50,698 nt of DNA from Phaeoceros laevis (Eukaryota > Anthocerotophyta > Anthocerotopsida > Notothyladales), in NCBI GenBank assembly GCA_049999765.1, contig JBNGIQ010009264.1:52403-103100 (forward strand), given 5' to 3'. The notes under the pieces are model-generated. The model was not told the origin of the DNA. It searched no databases and saw nothing but the letters and a program-made list of their open reading frames with translations. Positions 11,382 to 21,692 of the stretch are shown here, one piece after another; positions within the stretch are counted from its first letter, which is position 1; the number at the start of each line of letters is the position of its first letter. The position numbers and the translations under genes were made by a program.

Positions 11382-14300
11382 ATGAATTGTGTTAGCAGAA
11401 AATATGTTCAAAGATTGTCTGCCCCCGCACCAGCAAGAAGCCTGCAAAGGTCGTTGGCAGAAGTTGGATTATCAACTCTCCTACTGCGTTTGCGTCTGGG
11501 GACTGGTGCTCAGTTGCCTCTTCAAGTTGTTAGGGCATTTCATGATGCCTCAATCGCTGAAGGAGAGCAAGAGGAAACCTCTCTCTGCAAGGAGCATAGA
11601 ACCTGCCAGAAAGGAGGGTGTAAGGGGGAATTTCAAGGATCGGGTTCAATGGACCATGAATGCATCACAACCTACGCATATCTTTTGCAGGATTGCATCA
11701 CAAGAAGGGACGTCACTGAGGGGAGAGAGGTGCATAATCGGATTATTAGCCATGGCTATGCGAGAAACAGTCGCTTGGGAAATACCCTTGTCCGGATGTA
11801 CGCAAAGTGTGGATGTCTAGAAGATGCGCATAAAGTCTTTGATAACTTGTCTCACCGAGATGGGTTCACATGGGCTGCCCTCATATCAGCTTATGTGAAG
11901 TGCCGAAGAAGAGAAGATGCTGCCACGTTGTTCAAGAAAATGCAGGTGGCTGATCTAGCTTTGAACAGTCGTACGCTTGTGAGCATCCTGAAAGCATGTG
12001 GGAGTCTGGTGGATCTAAAGCAGGGCAGGCTAATACACGCCAAAGCTGTCGAGATGGGATTAGACACAAATATGTATATTGCAAGTTCCCTGATCAGTAT
12101 GTACATGAGTTGCAGGAGCTTGGAAGAGGCAGTACAGGTGTTTGACAAATTGGTTGAACCAGATGTAGTATCGTGGAATGCCATGATTGCGGGGTACGGG
12201 GATAATGGGTTTGGTGAAGCTGCTATCGCATTCTTCACTTGGATGTTAAACAAAGGTATGAATCCAAGCCCAGCTACGTTTGTCAGCGTTCTAAAAGCTT
12301 GTGCCAGTCTTGAAGCCCTAGAACACGGCAAACACATTCATTTAAAGTTGATTGAATTAGAGTATGACATACACACTGTTGTGGGAAACAGTCTTCTACA
12401 CATGTATGCGAAATCTGGGAGCCTAGAAGATGCCCGCCAGGTATTCAACAACCTGATGAGGCGTGATGTGGTGACATGGAGTGCAATGATTGCTGCATGC
12501 TCTCAGTATGGACATGGTGAGGAAGGTGTTGCACTTTTTCGCCAAATGCAACGTGAAGGCCTAAAACCAAACATTGTCACACTTATGAATATTCTCAAAG
12601 CATGTACCAACCTGGAGTCTCTGGAGCATGGAAAGATGATCCATGGTTACATCACCAAGTGTGGCTGTGAGACAGATATTCTTGTTGGGACGACTCTTAT
12701 AGACATGTATGCAAAACATGGGAGTATTTGGGATGCTAACGACGTGTTTGGAAAAATGCATCAACGAGATTTGGTGTCATGGAATGCTATGATTACAGGA
12801 TTTTCTCAACATGGGCAGAGTGAGGAGGCCCTAGTGTTGTTCAGCCAGATGATGGATGAAGGCTTCAAACCAAATGATGTAACATTCCTGAGCATGCTGC
12901 AAGCATGTTCTGATTTGCGGTCTTTAGAGCATGGCAGATTTATGCATGCTGAGCTGGTGTCTGCAGGGTATTCGGCACAGGGTGTTGTTGGGAACACGCT
13001 TGTTGACATGTATGTCAGCTGTGACAGCCTGCAAGATGCAAGACAGGTTTTTGATAGGTTGAACCAACGTGATGTGGTCTCATGGAATGCCATGGTTGGT
13101 GGATATGCTCAGGGAAGTTGTGGTGAAGAAGCTCTCAAGTTGTTTGCCCAAATGCAAGAAGAAGGCTGCAGACCAGATAATGTAACATTTGTTACTGTAC
13201 TAAAGGCATGTGAAAGCTTAGCAGATCTGGAACAAGGTAAGCTAATACACGCTGACATTGTTCACCAGAAGCTTGTGGGTGATGCCTTTGTGGGGAGCAC
13301 GCTTGTTGCTTTGTACACTAGCTGCGGGATGCTAAGTGATGCTTATGAAATTTTTGAGAAGATGGCTCATGACAGCGTGGTGCCTTGGAATGTAATTATA
13401 GGAGGATGTTGCCAGCATGGCTTCATTGACGAAGCTCTTACATTGTTCAGCCGAATGCAATGTGCAGGCATCAAGCCAAACAGCGTCACTGTTATCAGCA
13501 TTCTCAAAGCATGTGCAAGCGTCCCAAGTGCAGCAGCTCTTGATCAGGGAAAGAGGATTCATGCCTACATTACGGAAAATTCTCTGGACACAGATGAATC
13601 TGTGGGCAGTACTCTTGTGCATATGTATGCTAGCTGTGCAAGCCTTCACGAAGCAGTGCTAGTTTTCCAAAAGCTGCCTAGGGTTGATGTGGTTGCCTGG
13701 AATGCTTTGATCAGCGGTTATGGAAATGCTGGGGATAGTCAGGAAGCTCTAACTTATTTTCAAAGGATGCAAGAGGAAGGCATGAAACCAGATAGTGTTA
13801 CTTTCATCAACACCCTAAAAGCATGTGCTGCTCCTGAATATTTGGAGCAGGGTCGCATGGTTCATTCTCAGCTCATGACAGAGGGGTTTGCTGCAGACAC
13901 AAACATTGGAAACGCACTGGTGGCCATGTATGCAAACTGTGGCAGCCTACTGGATGCGCGAGAAGTATTCCACAATCTACCAAGCCGTGACTTAGTTTCA
14001 TGGAACTCTATGATTGCAGGGTATTCGCAGCAGGGTCATCTTGAGAAGGCTCGCGAACTCCTGGGGGTGATGCCACAGGAAGGCATTAAACCAAACAATG
14101 TCACATTTGCGACCTTGCTGAATAGTTGTGCTAACTATGCATGCCTTGAACAGGGCAATCTGGTTCATGCCTCCGTTACTGAGTTTGGATTTGAGATGGA
14201 TGTGCTGGTGGGAAATAGTCTCATAGACATGTATGCCAAATGTGGTAGCTTGGGGGATGCATGCAATGTGTTCGAAAAGATGCCAAAAGGAAATGTGGTG

Positions 14301-14930
14301 ACTTGGAATGCAATGATCTCCAGCTACGGCCAGCATGGGTCTGGTCATGAGGCACTCCAGTGTTACAGGCAGATGCAATCTGAAGGGGTGAAGGCAAACT
14401 CTATCACCTTTCTGTGTCTTCTCTCTGCATGTAGCCATGCTGGCTTGGTCGATGAAGGGTATGAACTTTTCAACTCCATGATCGAAGATCATAGTATTCA
14501 ACCGGCAATGGAGCAATATGCTGCTATGGTGGATATTCTTGGTCGTGCAGGTCGCCTAGATGAGGCTGAAGCTTTCATTGACCACATGCCCCTAGAACCC
14601 GATGTTGTGGTATGGACTTCTCTCCTTGGTGCATGCAAGAATCATGGGAATATCGAAATAGGGAGGCGTGCAGCTACTCGTATTCTAAAGATGGAGCCAA
14701 AGAATTGTGCTACTTATCTTCTGCTTGGGGGAATGCTAGCAGCTGCCAACTTGTGGGACGAGTTATACACACTTAGAAAGGCGATGAAGAACGCTGGGGT
14801 TAAAAAGATGGTGCCTGCGCTTTCTTGGATTGATGTAGGCGATAAGGTGCATTCGTTTGTTGCAGGTGAGAAAGCGCACCCTAGCAGCATTGAAATTATT
14901 GCAGAGCTGAGGAGATTGAAACGCCCTTAG
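11382..14930 (+). CDS. PLS-class pentatricopeptide repeat protein, E-type, organellar
   Basis: An intronless frame of 1182 residues. PPR proteins bind organellar RNA base by base; the PLS class acts mainly in C-to-U editing. After a basic, Ser/Arg-rich leader (about 60 residues, MNCVSRKYVQRLSAPAPARS) there are about ten P-L-S triplets of roughly 101 residues from residue 95, each with MYAKCG, DVVSWNAMI, EAL.LF..MQ and VTF..LKAC signatures. From about residue 1010 the pattern changes to AAMVDILGRAGRLDEAEAF, and then the E region (EPDVVVWTSLLGACKNHGN, LSWIDVGDKVHSFVAGEKAH). It stops at RLKRP, before any DYW deaminase domain, and no DYW-like frame follows. Editing would need a deaminase partner in trans. 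The start is the first true ATG; an upstream GTG is in frame. Confidence 0.95.
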   Translation: MNCVSRKYVQRLSAPAPARSLQRSLAEVGLSTLLLRLRLGTGAQLPLQVVRAFHDASIAEGEQEETSLCKEHRTCQKGGCKGEFQGSGSMDHECITTYAYLLQDCITRRDVTEGREVHNRIISHGYARNSRLGNTLVRMYAKCGCLEDAHKVFDNLSHRDGFTWAALISAYVKCRRREDAATLFKKMQVADLALNSRTLVSILKACGSLVDLKQGRLIHAKAVEMGLDTNMYIASSLISMYMSCRSLEEAVQVFDKLVEPDVVSWNAMIAGYGDNGFGEAAIAFFTWMLNKGMNPSPATFVSVLKACASLEALEHGKHIHLKLIELEYDIHTVVGNSLLHMYAKSGSLEDARQVFNNLMRRDVVTWSAMIAACSQYGHGEEGVALFRQMQREGLKPNIVTLMNILKACTNLESLEHGKMIHGYITKCGCETDILVGTTLIDMYAKHGSIWDANDVFGKMHQRDLVSWNAMITGFSQHGQSEEALVLFSQMMDEGFKPNDVTFLSMLQACSDLRSLEHGRFMHAELVSAGYSAQGVVGNTLVDMYVSCDSLQDARQVFDRLNQRDVVSWNAMVGGYAQGSCGEEALKLFAQMQEEGCRPDNVTFVTVLKACESLADLEQGKLIHADIVHQKLVGDAFVGSTLVALYTSCGMLSDAYEIFEKMAHDSVVPWNVIIGGCCQHGFIDEALTLFSRMQCAGIKPNSVTVISILKACASVPSAAALDQGKRIHAYITENSLDTDESVGSTLVHMYASCASLHEAVLVFQKLPRVDVVAWNALISGYGNAGDSQEALTYFQRMQEEGMKPDSVTFINTLKACAAPEYLEQGRMVHSQLMTEGFAADTNIGNALVAMYANCGSLLDAREVFHNLPSRDLVSWNSMIAGYSQQGHLEKARELLGVMPQEGIKPNNVTFATLLNSCANYACLEQGNLVHASVTEFGFEMDVLVGNSLIDMYAKCGSLGDACNVFEKMPKGNVVTWNAMISSYGQHGSGHEALQCYRQMQSEGVKANSITFLCLLSACSHAGLVDEGYELFNSMIEDHSIQPAMEQYAAMVDILGRAGRLDEAEAFIDHMPLEPDVVVWTSLLGACKNHGNIEIGRRAATRILKMEPKNCATYLLLGGMLAAANLWDELYTLRKAMKNAGVKKMVPALSWIDVGDKVHSFVAGEKAHPSSIEIIAELRRLKRP

Positions 14931-15335
14931 AGCAAACATGGTCTCGCCCTACTTTTCGCCAAGATACCTGTACATGAATGAACTGCCGACACTTGAACAT
15001 GCTCCACACACTTGAACATGCTCCACCAAACGTTCCATCTAGAAGAATTTAGTGATATTATTTACAGATTATGGTAAGCCAAATCAGGAGCCGTGACCAT
15101 CCCACCTCAACCTCCTATCTTCCAAAAAATTCCTTGTATTGTCGCTAATCTATTGAATGAAATACCTCAGCCCTGGATACTACAGCAATTTGCAGGCTGG
15201 ACACCGCAGGTGCCAGAAAAATGATTGATCCGCAACTAGTGGCTATGGTCTGTTGTGGAAATTGCTGGAATGCTGAATATTGCTGAGATCACAGGTGGCT
15301 TTCTACGTCCGCGTGTCTGCCATTTACCCTACATG
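14931..15335. other. 3' spacer between PPR and MYB genes
   Basis: Convergent 3' flanks of the PPR gene and the MYB gene. A 14-bp segment, cacacttgaacatg or similar, is repeated near 14990-15020. No coding exon seen. Confidence 0.5.
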
Positions 15336-16207
15336 TCAGACAGCTAGCCTAGTTGCCCCTCCTTTCTCTTCCCTGCCCTTTCCTGTTGCTGATGCTTTCC
15401 CAGATCGCTTGTAGTCTCTGATCTGATATCCATGCCACGTTACATTCTTAACTCGTGCCTGTGGACAAAGACAGGAGCAACTTGACCAGCCTTTGATGTT
15501 GGCGTTGGTTCAGTTATTTACCAGCTTAGCATAGTACTTTTGGGCATGGGTGCGCACTTGGGTGGAGCTACGAGTGCCTACAAACTTGGCTATGGCAGCA
15601 AAGTCTGTCCCAAAGCTGTCAAGGACACAAACGCAGCGAAGGGTTAGCAGTGAAAGGGTTAAGGATGTTCGAGAGCTATCCGGTGGCAGGCGAGATCACA
15701 TCTCAGTACGTTTTCAGCGCCTTCTTGAATCTCTGTCGTTCCTCATTCGTCCAATACCTGCTCTCAGATACCTGCACACGTGTCTTCAAATTCAGATATA
15801 CCATTCTAGAGGCGGAGGCTACGTGCTTCACAGTGTGTTCACCATAATCTGATACCTTGTTTTCAGGAGAGGACGTTTCACGGTGTTCTTGTGCTCTTAG
15901 CACGAGAATCTGGCACACGTCACGTCATTTGGTCATCTAGAGCTACTGACGAAAATGCAAATCCACTTTTTCAACAGCATTTTCCTGGACTACAACAACT
16001 CACACTGTCTTACTTAGCTACGATCTGCACAAATGTGCCCCTCATACTGACCTTCTGCTTCGCTTGTTCCAACTCCTTCTCTAGATGCTCAAGCTGTTGC
16101 AGACCTGAAGTGTCCGTTGGTAGGTACGGATCTGTTGTTGTTTTAACAGATCTCATGGAAGGATTATCAATCGTATCGACTTGGTCCATTTTTGCAGGGA
16201 TTGACAT
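15336..16207 (-). CDS. One-repeat MYB (SHAQKY-type) transcription factor
   Basis: Well-supported exons: 16052-16207, 15710-15771, 15522-15615, 15336-15458; two small exons near 15951-15984 and 15856-15893 join them but have alternative splice pairs. About 168 residues. The single MYB/SANT repeat reads SRYWTNEERQRFKKALKTFG then TDFAAIAKFVGTRSSTQVRT and HAQKYYAKL, the pattern of plant and algal SHAQKYF MYBs, with RTHAQKYY in place of RSHAQKYF. The N-terminal exon ends in a heptad-like stretch (LQQLEHLEKELEQAKQK), perhaps a coiled coil. The C-terminus is a short basic tail. The predicted product binds DNA in the nucleus; the target is unknown. Start is the first ATG in the first open exon and could be extended upstream. 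Confidence 0.75.
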
Positions 16208-17585
16208 CGAGACAGATGGTCTTATCACACCGTGACCTGAACAACTTAGGTCCAGAGATTTTGTTCAAGGCCCGAGCTTCTTGATATTCACTCTGAGATA
16301 GTTAGATCCTAATTCTCATGCACAGCTTTCTGGAAGTGTGTCAAACCATTGTGCGCAAAGTGTAACCCTATGAAACCTGTGGAAATTGCTGACAAATTAC
16401 TGGACGTCCTAGCAGACTCCAATATCTTATCAGGCTTGCAGGACTGACTCCAACTTCACTCAATCAGTGGACGTATGCTTACATTCTTTCCCTCCACTCC
16501 TCAAATGAACTCCCCTTGTGTTCCTCATTTACACAAAGCAGCTAAGATCTTCAACTTTCAGGCTTAGCATTCCATCTGCCAGAGGGGGCCACAACCATGA
16601 GGAGTCTGTAAGGCCAAAAGTCAACAATGAGCAGTATGCGGAAATCCTCTTGTGTGCACTTCCTCCCAGTGACCAATCTCAAACGACGGCTACCTTCAAC
16701 CTTCTGCACGGCTTCAAAGCAAGCAAGGTGTGGTTTGACGATTGCTTAAGGCTTGATGCGCACCCCATGAGCAGAACCATAGGCCTGCAGCTATATGGAT
16801 TGCCCTGGGGAGTAAATAACAACCCACCCCGGCCAGAGTTCCACCTGCAACGTGACGGTTCTGACATGTCAGAAGAGTCAAGTCGATGCGCATGGTAAAC
16901 GTATGGATTATGTGATTCTTAGTACAGCATCCCTTCTCCCAGAAATGGATCCACAAACAGAGTGTCACCACAATCACAGTCTTACCTCTGCCTGCGCAGC
17001 AAATCTACAAAGATAAGCCACTCCCCTCCAAAGCAGACAATTTGTTAATTGCGATCAATTGATCGATACTGTTGTGGGTACTGCTTGCGGTAGTGAAGGG
17101 GACGAATGCATACAAGCGGAAGTGCGATGGAAGAGCAGCAGCGAGCGAGTGGTGGAGTAACCGTCCATGGCGAGTAACGACCGTGTTTTCCACGTCACGG
17201 GGTCCCGCTTCTTCAGCTGACAGTGGACAGAGCAGTTAGCAGTGTGAAGGAGCTGTTTAACGCTCAGTGACTCTAAAGACTTCGATTTTACCTGCACAGC
17301 TTGACAGATCCCCGGCGGATCTGCTCAAATGGATCACACTGCAGGTTGTCATTACATCTGTTGACTAGGTTATGCCTCACCCTTGTTCAACTGCCACCCG
17401 ATCACAATCATTGTGCGACTGCAGATTCGTTTGGATGCCGCTCGTCACTTCAGAAGTTGAGAAGGCGAAGGATGGTTTCCTTAGACCCGTACAGAGACTG
17501 TGCCTCTCAAGTACGCAACAACTAGTAACTCAAAAGTCAGGAAAGACATTCATCAGCTCGCTTTGGAACTAAATCACGTCACTAA
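16208..17585. other. Spacer between divergent MYB and RNF32-like genes
   Basis: About 1.4 kb with no frame I can assign. Open frames on both strands near 16.5-17.3 kb lack conserved features. It should hold the promoters and 5' UTRs of the two divergent genes, and possibly 5' UTR introns of the MYB gene. Confidence 0.45.
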
Positions 17586-19260
17586 ATGCAGGGATCCAAG
17601 CGGAGGGCCGTAAGGGATGCAGTGGCCTTGCAGGACCATTTTATGAGGTCTCTCCGGATTGAAGGGGAGCGCAATCGTACCTTTCAGGTCATGGGATGCA
17701 CATGTTGTAGATTGGTTTTCCTCGGTTCTTGGTTCCCTGTCTGACAAGTGATTTTTCAATGCTTGCTTGTAGGTGGTGTTGCCTCAAGAGGCAACAGAAT
17801 TTGGATTTGCTAACATGGAAGCGGAATGTTTGACGCTTGGTAAAAGACAAAATTTCACCGCTGCCACATTCCCTTACTGAACAAATGCGCATCCTTATTC
17901 AGTACGTTTGCCACGCAGCACAGCAATACGGTCTTGTAGCGAAGCCTACGTCGGAGTTGAGCCCGGAAGATTGGGAATCTGTGCACCAGAGGTCGCTCAA
18001 CAGAAAAGACTTTCTTCATACGTGTCCTATCTGCCGGGAGTACTTTAAGATGGATGACCAGGTCTGCCATTTTTGTTGTCCACTGACCCTACTCTTCGTC
18101 CTCTAATTGGTGTGACATGAGTGCTTGTTGCCCTTACATTTCCCGCTCTGTCCAGATGCTCCTGAGCTGCTCTCACGTCTTCCATAGGGTGAGTAAATTT
18201 TTTGTTAGGTCATACATGCTGTTCTGTCAGAGACGGGGCTGTCTCCGCTAATGAGGCATGTGTGTGGAATAATTTGACCTTGCAGTTGTGCCTGCAAAGT
18301 TTTGAACATTATTCACAGCTGCGATGTTGCCCTGTTTGTCGGGCAGAAAATTATCAAAAGCTGGTTGTGAAAAATGCAATGTCGCTGTATGAAAGTTTCA
18401 GTGCTACCAGGTGGAGCCACTGCTAAAAGTCCATGAAAGAAATGAAGCGGCTCTCTGTTTCTGTTACCATGTGTTTCCTCCCTGAAGTGAATTCCTCTTC
18501 TGGCCAGGATACAAGCTGCATTTCGAGGTTTCCGGATCAGGAAGATGTATGTTCCCCTACTGCGAAGCATACGACCAAAAGACCCTAGCAGGCTGATGAA
18601 TTGGTTTGCCAACAAGGTTTGTTCATATGAGACTGCAGATGACTGTCCTTTAGGTATGCTTCTCTATTTTTGGGTGCTGTAAACCACTCTTCCTTTCTAT
18701 ACAGCTTGAGTCAGCAACAGATCGCCTGCTGGGACAACTTGCTGCAGACCATTCGGAGGCCGATGCTCTCCTACAAGAAATCGACGATACTCTCGCCATC
18801 AGCAAACATGTGTATCAGCAGACTGCCCGAGCGAATGAACCAAGTAGTCACTTTATAGAGCGGCCACTTTCGCAACCTGTGGTGAACTGGGCAGTGGTCG
18901 TTGACAAGGTACGTTCTTCATCCATTTCCAACCGTCGGTCTTGTGTGCTTCACTGGGTTGACGAGCAGCCAAAGGTTTTCAATTGCACTTATGGACTGTG
19001 AACAGGCAAGGGACAGGGGTGATGTTGAATGCCCCATATGCATCGAACATCTGCAGCGTAGAGAGGATACGGTTCTGGCCTGGCTTAGCTGCAGCCATGT
19101 TTTTCATGTTGACTGCATAAGCACATTCGAAGATTTCATCGAAGGATGCCCAGGGGCAGAAGTCAAGAGAGATGATCCTATCTGCCCAGTTTGCAGGGCC
19201 ACATATCAGCGTTTGGTTATGCAGGGTTTCCTGGCCACCTTGCCGCAGGTGCTCAGTTAG
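17586..19260 (+). CDS. RNF32: RNF32-like protein with two RING fingers and an IQ motif
   Basis: Eight exons: 17586-17687, 17773-17839, 17919-18061, 18156-18188, 18286-18410, 18508-18616, 18705-18908, 19006-19260; 345 residues. Order of parts: N-terminal VALQDHF box; LTLAQQYGLV; first RING (residues about 84-135: CPICREYF, LLSCSHVFHRLC, CCPVCR); an IQ calmodulin-binding motif RIQAAFRGFRIRKMY; a helical linker; second RING (about 268-325: CPICIEHL, LSCSHVFHVDC, CPVCRATY). This is the domain order of animal RNF32, a probable ubiquitin ligase linked to sperm in mammals. All introns are GT-AG and in phase. The function in a plant is inferred only. The start ATG fits the family N-terminus. Confidence 0.93.
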
Positions 19261-19585
19261 ACAGCCAGACATTTTCACTGTGGAACTTGCGTCCTTGATT
19301 TTTTCAGCTGGTAAGTTCTCGACTCACCAGTCTCCACCATAACACAGACAATTGAGAGGAACCGAACCTGTATCGCTCATTCACAAAAAAATGCACCTTG
19401 CTACTCCAGCCACTTGAATGTGACTTGTGAATGGGTGACAGGTCCATAGATACAAAGGACCCATCCAGCAAGGGCCCCTAGGCCTCTTTACGTTACCAGT
19501 AGACGTCCAGTCAGGAGGCCGTATGACAAGGCCAAAGAATACTTTAAATACCAAAAAATGAATGCGCCATCCTTTTTGAATAAGC

Positions 19586-20714
19586 TTAGCCCAACCTCTT
19601 CACCACTTCAGCAGTGTAGCGTCCTTGATGAAGAGCAAGTTCAAGCTCCAGGTCTGAGGGCGGCCTTGATCCATTTCCTGTCAGAGTTCCAGCACCATAG
19701 GGAGATCCACCTCGAGCCTCGTCTAAGGTGAACATGCCTTTACCAAATGTATAGCCGATGGGAACATACAGCATACCGTGATGAACCAGCTGCGTGATCG
19801 CTGTCCAGCTGCGAAAGAAGATGCCACAGGATCAGTACAGTCTACCTCGGATAAAGCACCAACACCGGGACTTGCCCTGACCAACGTGGTTTTAGGTCGA
19901 GGGTCCCGAGACCGTGGTTATCGAAACATTTGACTTACGCAGTGCTCTCCTGTCCGCCACCTTGTGATCCTGTGCTGACAAACAGTCCCGCAGGCTTCCC
20001 TGCTAGCCTCTGCTCTTTCCAAAGCTGCCCGGTGGAGTCGAAGAAGTGCTTCATCTGCGCAGCCATTGCACCAAACCTGGTCGGGAACCCGAATATCAAT
20101 CCATCAGCCTCTGCCAACTGGTGTGGACTTATGATTGGTATTGATAGATCCATGGGAGGAGCCTGCATCTTCGCCAACACTTCAGGCGAGAGAATCTCTG
20201 GAACCTGAAACAAATGCGCCTCCACACCCTCAACGCTGTCAACTCCTTCCTTGATCTTCTTGGCCAGTGCAGCAATGTGACCAAAGAGGCTGTAGTATCT
20301 GCCAGAGCCACTACGCATCAACAACGCTGTTCCAGCAATTCCCATCCGGTTCAAAAACGAAGAAGACACTGATGAACCGAGCAGAAACCGCACAACTGTG
20401 GAAAGGTGGGAATTGCAGATACCATCAGAGGACGCAGAGCACTCACACTATGTAAATCTTCAGGTTGTGAGGTTGGTAGTACGGAGGTGGCAGCGGTGAC
20501 GGCTCTGAGGAAGAGAGTGCAGACATCAGTGCAGGTTGCAGCCAGGGTTCCGGAAGCGGCAACACCTCTGATACCGCTGGAGAACCGATGGTAAGGGAGC
20601 AGAGAGGCAAACTAGCTAACCTGGAAACGCTGGCGGAGATGGCGGTGCCACGTCTACACGATTTGGCTCTGGCGGCTTGACACAGCTGGAGCAAATGCCG
20701 CCTCCTTTTCCCAT
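19586..20714 (-). CDS. NAD(P)H:quinone oxidoreductase, FQR1/WrbA family, long N-terminal form
   Basis: Four exons: 20621-20714, 20447-20576, 19939-20298, 19586-19808; 268 residues. These FMN flavodoxin-fold enzymes reduce quinones by two electrons and limit oxidative damage. Core motifs: KIYIVYYSLFGHIAALAKKI (FMN phosphate loop), QVPEILSPEVL, ADGLIFGFPTRFGAMAAQMK, GKPAGLFVSTGSQGGGQEST, ITQLVHHGMLYVPIGYTFG and GGSPYGAGTLTGNGSR. The N-terminus begins MGKGGGICSSC, followed by a Pro-rich linker, as in the Arabidopsis FQR1-like 1 type. Gly2 is a likely myristoylation site and the nearby cysteines may be palmitoylated, which points to a membrane location. Intron 1 is only 44 bp. Confidence 0.94.
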
Positions 20715-21692
20715 GGTCAGCACATCTCTCCAAAGCCTGCACTGGTTCCAACAATCTGACTGAACCTGCTGCGCGTTTCCGGATTCAGCACCTGGGACCG
20801 CAGACGCTACCTACAAGTCCCCCTCATCTCTCAAACCTCCGCGTGCCGGACGCAGCTGAGCTGACAGAAAAAAGTTCTTCGTTGCCGCATCCTGTCACAG
20901 AAAGGTGGCGGCCAGATTCTCCGCCGGCAGGCTGATGAGGAACCTCAGGCCTGGCAGCTACAAAGGTGGAAGCTTCCGGATATGAATGTGGTCGTTGGAT
21001 CCAGCGAGCGTGACATTTGTCGAGCGCAGCAGTGAGAGCTCGGGTAGCGCACCTTGAGCCGCTAGCGTCGGGCCAAACCGAACGTGCAGAGCGCAGGCTC
21101 AGTGCGGAAAGGAAGGCGGGGGCAATGGCTTGGCGCCACCTTGCCGGCATGTCAGTCTCTGCTGGAAGTCGACCGCAACGGGTACTGTGCGCCCACCAGA
21201 TCGTGGCTAATCTTCCGTGCACTTACATCCTCGTGTTTAAACTCCGGCGTAGAGTCCACTTCTTCCCAAAAATTATGCCCGTTGAAGGTCGTGATCTAGG
21301 GTCATCAGCTGCTTTGACTAATTCGTCTAATCAGTGGGTACTTCATCCAGTACCAGCGAAGGCCAGAACGCAATCACGCTGCGGGAAAAAGCACAATGCA
21401 CAGGGTTACGACGAAATTGCAAGTGTCAGAATGTAGATCCGATCTTTGCACGGCGACAGATCGGTTACAATAAAGTGCCTGCGTCCCCGCCAACACCATG
21501 AAGCAGCTAGCTATGAAGTTGTCCCATCAAGAATCAAATTCACCCACTAGGCAGGTGAATGATGGGGACCTAGGGGCGCACCAACTTCAAGGCCGTCCGT
21601 GCTTGAGTGACATCAAAATCAGAAGCCAAATGCATGACCTCATCAAACTCATGAGTAGTGATGACATGGTACCGCTGGTCGGACAGTGCTGC
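20715..21692. other. Spacer between FQR-like and BIO2 genes
   Basis: The two flanking genes are in tandem on the minus strand, so this holds the FQR-like promoter and the BIO2 3' UTR. It is GC-rich near 20.8-21.2 kb, with a 132-codon minus frame that starts at a non-ATG codon and has no conserved features. Confidence 0.45.

Noticed and set aside
14931-15330. Possible DYW domain downstream of the PPR gene
   Set aside because: All three plus-strand frames were read and no HxE/CxxC deaminase motifs were found.
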